DNA of 64,000 bases, taken from NCBI GenBank assembly GCA_029706075.1, contig JAINUG010000134.1, forward strand, positions 1,300,001 to 1,364,000, given 5' to 3'. The notes under the pieces were generated by a model. The model ran no database searches, was not told where the DNA came from, and worked only from the letters and a program-made list of their open reading frames with translations. Made by a program: the position numbers and the translations under genes. Origin of the DNA: Aldrovandia affinis. Taxonomy: Eukaryota; Chordata; Actinopteri; Notacanthiformes; Halosauridae. Positions 57,689-64,000 of the stretch are shown here, piece by piece. The stretch's first letter is position 1; every line of letters starts with the position of its first letter.

Positions 57689-58350
57689 TAAGTGTGATAT
57701 TTGTCAAAAATAACCCAAAAAGTGTCCTATTATCTGAATTTGGAGAAAAAAAAAAAATGCACTGTAAAATTGCACTTTTTCAATAAGCATTTTGGCGACC
57801 ACCTGAAGGTTATCCAACTTGGGTGAACTTCCTATTTTTCTCATAGCATAAGTTACCATGGCAATACAACCCAGTTAAAAGTGAGCCACAGTTGTGAGAC
57901 CGCAAACCCAGGCTTAAATCCAAAGTTAGCTCACTAACCCACTAATCCTGCTTCGTAAGAGACACGCCCCTGGCTGTGTCTTGGACAAAATGTTGATTTT
58001 GGTTTTTGCATAATAATAAAAAATAACACAACAGAGATGTCATACATTTTTGAGGGGGCAGCCATTTGTTAATGTACTCCTTGTCGCTGAAAAACACATG
58101 CTTTGTTGACATAAAACTACTCAAAAGTTTCACGTTTGAAGTCACAGTGAAGTCATACATGGGGCAGGCCCCTGGGCCCCATAAAAAAAACATACTGTTA
58201 TGGATATGGATCCCTTTTACTAGATACAGTTCATTATTCCAAGCATTTTTTTATGCAGGGCATGGAAGGAAATGTAACGCTATAATGTAAAACTTCTTTG
58301 TCCTTTTTCATCATGAAAATTGGTTTCAGTTCTTACCCCCTCGCCAACCA
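57689..58350. other. Intergenic, no gene seen
   Basis: No supported feature. Confidence 0.5.
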
Positions 58351-58470
58351 TTTTTACTTATCCCAGTTGATTGTGTGTATGGTAATGCTCTTTTTACTAA
58401 TACCAGTAAATTGTTTATGTGGCAATGTTCTTTTTACTTATCCCAGTAAATTGTGTATATGGTATTGCTC
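58351..58470. repeat. 40-bp minisatellite, three units
   Basis: Units start TTTTTACTTATCCCAGT or a close variant at 58351, 58391 and 58431, exact period 40 bp. Confidence 0.9.
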
Positions 58471-59794
58471 TTTATTTCTACATATTTAATAATGTCCATA
58501 CTTGACATAAGAGTGGAAATATTCAAGGATAATGGATTGATCTCATCATAAATCATTACAGAGAACAAGCTATTTGTATACCTCCAACCTATACCGTTTT
58601 ACACAGCATATAGTTCTGCTCACCATCTTGCACTATTCAATATTGAAAATGACAAAAAAACAAGCCTACCTGGAGTACGTTTATGAAATGGATGAAAGCC
58701 AATTAATGGCCCAAACATGAACTGCGATATAACTTTGTAATTCTCTAGCAGTGCAGTGGCAGTTTTCGAGAGTGGTTTTTGCAGATTTGCACAAATTGTA
58801 CGAAGTGTGTCTTAATGAAAAGTGCCAATTATAGACCACTGCATGATTCAGGCAATGTAGATGCAATTAGATGAAAACAACATTTGAGTGCGGGGCAGTG
58901 AACGACATCAAATGTGCATATGTAGCTTAACATCTGCATTTAAATTATACAGCAGGAAAAGAGTCATCTAATGACTTAAGGACTATTATAATACCTTGTG
59001 CCACATATTGAACAGCAACTGCAACCAAAGTCAGGATTACTCCATATTCTACATATTTTGAGAATTAATGAGTTTGATCCAGGGGTTTTAGAATCTCGTG
59101 CAATCACCAGAACATTGTGGTATTACAGTGAATTTACATCAGTCAGAAAAGCAATATGGACCCCAGCTGTGTTATGCTTTGATACCAAATACAGAAGCTT
59201 GTAGAAAAACTGTTCCTACCCTGACAATTAGAATTCATTCACTAATTGTTTTTGTTTTTTTCCATTCTCATTCTTTCCCTGTTGAGGGAAATTTTTTGTA
59301 GTTACTGTTTCTCCAACTGCAAGGGTGGATGGGGAAGTTTCCTCTCTCAGCCGGAAAGCTGTCTTTGTTTGGCCGGTGGAAATCATATACTATAAAATAG
59401 CATGTGCATCTCATACAGAATCGCACCTCATTATAGACTGACATCTGCATTTATATTCAGAACAACATTGGAAGGATTCGATAGTGTGAGGTCCAGCCTG
59501 GAAAATGCATATAACTGAAAAAAAAGACCAATGATTAAGTATCTGTACGAAAAACTCCACTCCAACTTTATTCTCCTAGTGCTGAACTTTTCTCCTTCCC
59601 GAAACTGCCGTCTAGCTTGTGTAGAAGGCTTTTACTGAGTAATACTGAAGCAGTTCCTGCAGGTGAACAGGCCAAAGGGCCAGTGAGGAGACCCAGGTGA
59701 ATGAAGCACAAAGGAAGAAAATCTAAACCAGAATATACAGTAAATGCACTGAAGTTGGGGGGCTGTGATTTTGGAAAACAGCGTATGAAAACAT
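58471..59794. other. Intergenic, no gene seen
   Basis: AT-rich, no supported feature. Confidence 0.5.
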
Positions 59795-60511
59795 ATAGGG
59801 TCCTATTTTCATGTTGGCGCTAAGGGGCGTTATGCCCTAGCGCAGGCGAATTGCCAGTTTCATCTGTCGCAAACAGAATATTTCCCGTCTCCGCCGAGTT
59901 TGACAACTTCGTGGTGTGCAATGAAGGCGTTTGCACTATGGGCTGGGCAGCGCAGGGGTGCGATTTGAAAACAGTGATGCTGTTAATGTGTTTGTGTTGA
60001 TGCACCTCTATGAACATGCAAGGTTCATATGAACATAAGGTTATTTGAAATGACATGAGAATGTTTTGTGAATATTGTGAATTTCCCCCCATGTTGAGGC
60101 GAATCCATGGGTAACTTGCAAGCGTAATCAATTCAGCTAAAAACTATTTTGCCACAGCTTGTGGTTATTCAATGCACAGACATGAAAGACCAACACGTTC
60201 GCCTGGAGATGCACCGGGAAGCCTTTGGCTTCACTTAATGACAATTTAGGTCTGATTCCCACTTCGTCGGATTTTGACGACCTAGGTCTGCACTTCGGCG
60301 GATTTTGCTGCCAAGGGCAGACCGTCAAATATTGTGACTTATTCAAATTTAATTACTTAAAATCACATACACATATACTGAAATAAACCAGAAATTATTT
60401 CATGTATTATACACGGAAAATGATTTTAAAAATATTGAATACTAACCAACAATATAGATGCTGGGTGACGTAATATCAACATTGTGTTTATCAACATTAA
60501 AAAAGTATGTC

Positions 60512-60612
60512 ACAGGCCTCCCGCGTGGTCCAGTGGTTACAAAATTTGACGCTGGCCACGGCGACCGGGGTTTGATTCCCACTTAGACGGATTTTGACAG
60601 AGGCAGATCGTA
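60512..60612 (+). repeat. tRNA-SINE head, left arm
   Basis: GGCCTCCCGCGTGGTCCAGT with box A GTGGTCCAGTGGTTA and box B GGGTTTGATTCCC, then ACTTAGACGGATTTTGACAG, a motif that recurs within the same arm at 60257-60275. Confidence 0.7.
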
Positions 60613-60829
60613 AATCTCAATGGAAATATGGAGTAATTTGCTTATTTTTAGACAATCAAGCTATATTAAATATTACCAATATTACCATCGATAGAGTTGA
60701 TTCTTCCACCCAGACATTAAACCAACTACACCAGCTGCGCAAGACATTATATAATGATCGCTGAACCAAATGCAATAACACAATTTGTGTCATACTTTTT
60801 TGTTTGTTTGTTTCTGATTTTTAATCCCA

Positions 60830-61056
60830 TTTTCTCCCAATTTGGTAACCAATTACACCCGCTATTTTTCATGTCATGTCAAATTTTTCATTTTCCTCGT
60901 ACTATGAGTTGGCTGCCGTAGCCCTGTCGCCGGCGGTGTGGAATGCAAGCCGTCGACCGTAACTCCGGCACCCCAGACTCAGAATCCCCAGAATCGAACC
61001 CTGGTCGCAGTGGCCAGCATCGAACGCTGTAACCACTGGACCACGCGGGAGGCCCG
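60830..61056 (-). repeat. tRNA-derived SINE, right arm and loop
   Basis: Minus strand GGGCCTCCCGCGTGGTCCAG, box B GGTTCGATTCTG, then a body running to AAATTGGGAGAAAATGGGAT. The tail resembles that of the SINE at 31655 (AACCAAATTGGGAGAAAA). Confidence 0.75.
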
Positions 61057-61657
61057 TATCATGCTTTTTTAAAATGTTGATTACACACTCCAAATAAACT
61101 ACGTTTAACTATCTATATTGTTGGTTGGTATTCGATATTTTTAAAATCATTTTCCGTGTATAGTACATTAAATAATTTCTGGTATATTTCGGAATATGTG
61201 TATGTGATTTTAAGTAATTAAATTGGAATAAGTGACAATAGTTTGACGGTCTGCCCTTGGCAGCAAAATCCGCCGAAGTGCGGACCTAGGTCGTCAAAAT
61301 CCGACAAAGTGGGAATCAGACCTAAATTGTCCAAATCCGACGAAGTGGGAATCAGACCTAAATTGTCATTAAGTGAAACCAAAGGCTTCCCGGCGCGTCT
61401 CCAGGCGACGATAAGGGGCCCTTGCGGAAGCTGCAATATCTGACGAGTTGGGAATGAGAATGTGTTGGAAAGACTGAAGCCAGCAGTCCATCCATCGCTA
61501 CCGTTCAGTAAGATACACCTGTTAAATAAATATATGTTTGTATGCACATTGTTTTTCTTATGTGAAAGGGTTTTATTCTTTCCATTTGCACTACAGAAAA
61601 TGCAATAGGCGATATGCGAAGGCGATACCGTGAGCGATACCCTGGGTTTGGTAGCCG

Positions 61658-61951
61658 GTGTTTGCCAGACGGCTATCAGTTTGGCTGTACATGCAGTTTC
61701 TTCCAGTCTTGTCCAAAATGCAAATTCGTTTATTACTTTTCCTACACCCGACAGCTAGCAGAGAACTAAACAGGATTATTATACGCAATGTGGATTCCCT
61801 GGGGTCTGCACACGTGCAGTTGCGCGCACCATCTGATCACGGTATCATTTATGTGAAACGGAAGGGGGTCCACTCCATTAATATCCAGGTGGTTTGTGAT
61901 GCACACTCCAGGGTGACAGATGTAGGCTTACTGCATGACGAACATAAATGA
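61658..61951 (+). pseudogene. Harbinger transposase fragment (HARBI1-like DDE domain)
   Basis: The peptide HVQLRAPSDHGIIYVKRKGV followed by HSINIQVVCDAHSRVTDV is the conserved core of PIF/Harbinger DDE transposases, including the second catalytic Asp (VVCDA). The position of the first catalytic Asp, normally in an 'IDGTH' motif just upstream, reads SLGSAH, so that residue appears lost. The frame ends in TGA soon after and the C-terminal part with the Glu is not visible. The Myb-like second protein of Harbinger elements was not found. Confidence 0.8.
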
Positions 61952-62734
61952 AACAGGCCTAGTTGCAGTTGTGAGTCTGTTATTTATTGCTTTCCATTTA
62001 ACAATTACATTAAGTTAGAAGAAAATAAACGTAGTTTTTTAAAGTTGAAAAGCCTACAAATAAGGAAAAAAAGAGATGGTAAAATAAAACACTTCCTTTT
62101 AACAATGTAGGTCAAAATATAAACTCAAATCATGAAAATAACAAATTAATGTGCGCCTTGTTTTCCCCCTCTGATTCGCGCGCCAACTTTGATGCACCTC
62201 CTCGCTCTCCTCTTTTGAGAAGCGCTCCTGGCGCAGCCGCGCAAAACTGTCATGTCAAGAAATTGCCAATTTGCTATAGCGTTAACGCACTGGTATTTAA
62301 AGAGATAGAAAATAGGTGTTCTGATTGGCCATTATGAAACCAAACCCCCACCATACCCACATGTATTTTTTAAAAGTTAATCCAGGAGGTGTGCTATCGT
62401 CCTAAATCATGAAATTACCGAAATTGCGTTAGACACTAAAGTGCCACCGTCTTCGCTTTGCGTCTGCATTACCGACACCGTCCTAATTCACCAAAATAGG
62501 GCCCATAGTGTTTTTAGGCCAGCACACCCTGTAGGCATGGAGTTTGCCAGCGTCTGCAATTCCGCGAAAGGGATATGACACAATTTTAATGCGTGAGAAA
62601 GTCAATCAACTGACGCTTAGCAGGACGGAGGTGAAAAATGCTGTCTTGGGCATTGTTCTAGTGTATCCCATGAACGCTCTATTAGAATTGGAGTTGGTCA
62701 CTGATAAGGCCATGATGTATGGATAACATCAGTG

Positions 62735-62850
62735 TCATGCTCCTCAAAATTTTGGATGACTACTCATGCTCTTTGGCTGGGGATATTGTCATCTTGAAAG
62801 ACACCCCTCTCTGCAGGAAAGACATTCTTTAAACACAGCCTGCTGATTTA
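62735..62850 (-). mobile_element. Possible Tc1-like transposase scrap
   Basis: ATGACTACTCATGCTCTTTG and GGGGATATTGTCATCTTGAA resemble the family A segment CACTCGTGCTCTGTGGATGGGAGCATTGTCATCC-type sequence around the second catalytic Asp (57455-57495), but at low similarity and with no termini. Confidence 0.35.
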
Positions 62851-64000
62851 TTTTATGCTTCACACAGCTCTTTCATTGCTGATGGGAAACTTTCCACTGC
62901 CACATTTTTAAGTCAGTCACTGTAATCTGTCCTACAGTGAAACCATGAGATAATATATGCAAACTCTTGTTGCTTCCTTGTCCAGAAGTGAAATCACTTA
63001 ATATACACTTTTTCATTTCATATCATAACTTGATTTCTTGCAGCATTTAATATGTTTTTCCACTAGGTTAATGATGTTTGAAACTGACACAGGTGGATAA
63101 CCGAGTGGACTGGATACTGTAGATGAGGGATTTACTGCGGCTCTTTTTCAGGACAGGAAGAGCCATTTGCTGTGACAGGTTCCAGTAAATGGGGCTTAAC
63201 TTTGACATTTTTGTTTTTTTGTTTTTTGCAGTTTAGACGTTTTTTTTGTACAGAGTCAGAGCCTCAAAATCATGTTGCATGCACATAAATCAGCCAAGTT
63301 ATGCTTCTTTGAATGTTAAGAAACTTACAACCCACTTTTGTGAAAACGGCCTCCAAAGTTCTGCAATAATTTTCACACTTGCCTATACATTGTGGCATAA
63401 TGTTCTACATATTCTACGTTAAAAGTGCAGATAAAACACATTTTTCTTAAAAAATCTGTCTTAATATAATACAATTAAGAAAATGGCTTTGCTCAGTTAT
63501 TATACAGTTATCAGTTGGCCTTTTGTTTGGAAAAGGGTATTTGTTACTTCTTGTACATATCTGATGTTCTTCCATTGTCCAGTCATTGTCAACCATTCAC
63601 AGTTTTCCATTCCCTAGTGTGCTATATTAATGACAACTATTCACCATTCAACACCTGAAAAGTTACAAGTCAGATACGAGTTTGTTTATTAGGGTGGATG
63701 AAAGTTCACGTTTCAGAGGGAATTTCTACAAAACACAACATTTTTGACAAAACACAAGTTCTTACTATGATACGGCTCTCCTTAGAATATTATTTGTGCA
63801 TCGTGTGCCGCGTTCAATGGAACCGTGTCGCATAAATAAAAGAGGGAAATATGATGATAAATTCAGAAGAGAGCAGTTCCTAAGTTTGTGGGCAGGAGAT
63901 GAGGACAGGATGCTGAATTATGATTCATAGTAATGGGATGTGTGTCCTTCACTGGAACTTCCTGGCCCTCTCTGCCAGAGAGGCTTTTCCGGGACAGTGA
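62851..64000. other. Intergenic, no gene seen
   Basis: AT-rich to the end of the window; no repeat family or exon supported. Confidence 0.5.

Larger units (their letters stand above)
60200..61407. repeat. Large inverted repeat (about 380 and 418 bp arms, 409-bp loop)
   Basis: Left arm from GCCTGGAGATGCACCGGGAA to GGGTTTGATTCC; right arm from GAATCGAACCCTGGTCGC to CTCCAGGCG, clearly complementary with scattered differences. The right arm has an extra unit of about 33-36 bp (CGAAGTGGGAATCAGACCTA duplicated) and differs in a 25-bp segment near 61095-61110. Each inner end is a tRNA-like SINE head. Confidence 0.85.
59798..62504 (+). mobile_element. PIF/Harbinger element, 2707 bp, with internal fold-back
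   Basis: Ends GGGTCCTATTTTCATG and, on the other strand, GGGCCCTATTTTGGTG; 3-bp duplications ATA flank both (59795-59797, 62505-62507). A transposase fragment at 61658-61951 identifies the superfamily. The middle is occupied by an inverted duplication (60200-60580 and 60990-61407). Confidence 0.75.

Overview
This window reads as intergenic DNA from a ray-finned (teleost) fish. It is AT-rich, dense in microsatellites and packed with layered mobile elements of the kinds teleost genomes carry together: several Tc1-like families, hAT, PIF/Harbinger, LTR elements, an L2/Rex1-type LINE, tRNA-derived SINEs and 5S-rRNA-derived (SINE3-like) SINEs. There are no operons, prokaryotic genes or CRISPR arrays. 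No complete host gene is visible. The best host-gene candidate is a 98-bp minus-strand exon with good splice sites at 398-495, possibly followed by a last exon at 126-149. All family calls are from reading the sequence; no database search was run.

Layout. 0-3.6 kb: the exon candidate(s), unique sequence and one deleted Tc1-like copy. 3.65-4.89 kb: a GT/G-rich island with a 50-bp minisatellite and a perfect hairpin. 5.9-8.2 kb: decayed exons resembling a Mutator-like transposase, with a Tc1-like element (6466-8040) in the space between them. 9.3-10 kb: a minus-strand solo LTR beside a Tc1-like 5' end. 11.57-17.38 kb: a non-autonomous LTR retrotransposon whose only long ORF encodes a coiled-coil protein; its 3' LTR is split by an L2/Rex1-type LINE. 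17.5-19.0 kb: a second Tc1-like element whose transposase has lost its third catalytic acid. 20.8-22.2 kb: a solo LTR with a perfect 6-bp target duplication at the edge of another Tc1-like relic. 22-40 kb: mostly unique sequence with SINEs, microsatellites and two more deleted Tc1-like copies. 40-49.6 kb: two hAT elements with perfect 8-bp target duplications, several SINEs, an L2-like tail and nested Tc1-like relics. 50-58 kb: an inverted-repeat MITE, a fold-back Tc1-like derivative, a SINE3 fragment and another deleted Tc1-like copy. 59.8-62.5 kb: a Harbinger element holding a roughly 400-bp inverted duplication built on a tRNA-SINE.

The elements form an insertion record: LINE inside LTR element, hAT inside Tc1 relic, Tc1 between MULE-like exons, fold-back inside Harbinger. 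The most unusual unit is the LTR element at 11572-17383. It has LTRs, a primer-binding-like site, a polypurine tract and a roughly 714-codon coiled-coil frame, but no recognisable protease, reverse transcriptase, RNase H or integrase. Its LTRs carry ZNF143/THAP11-like motifs upstream of a TATA-like box. A second notable feature is a founder-deletion Tc1-like family: six copies share one internal junction and keep only the C-terminal half of the transposase.
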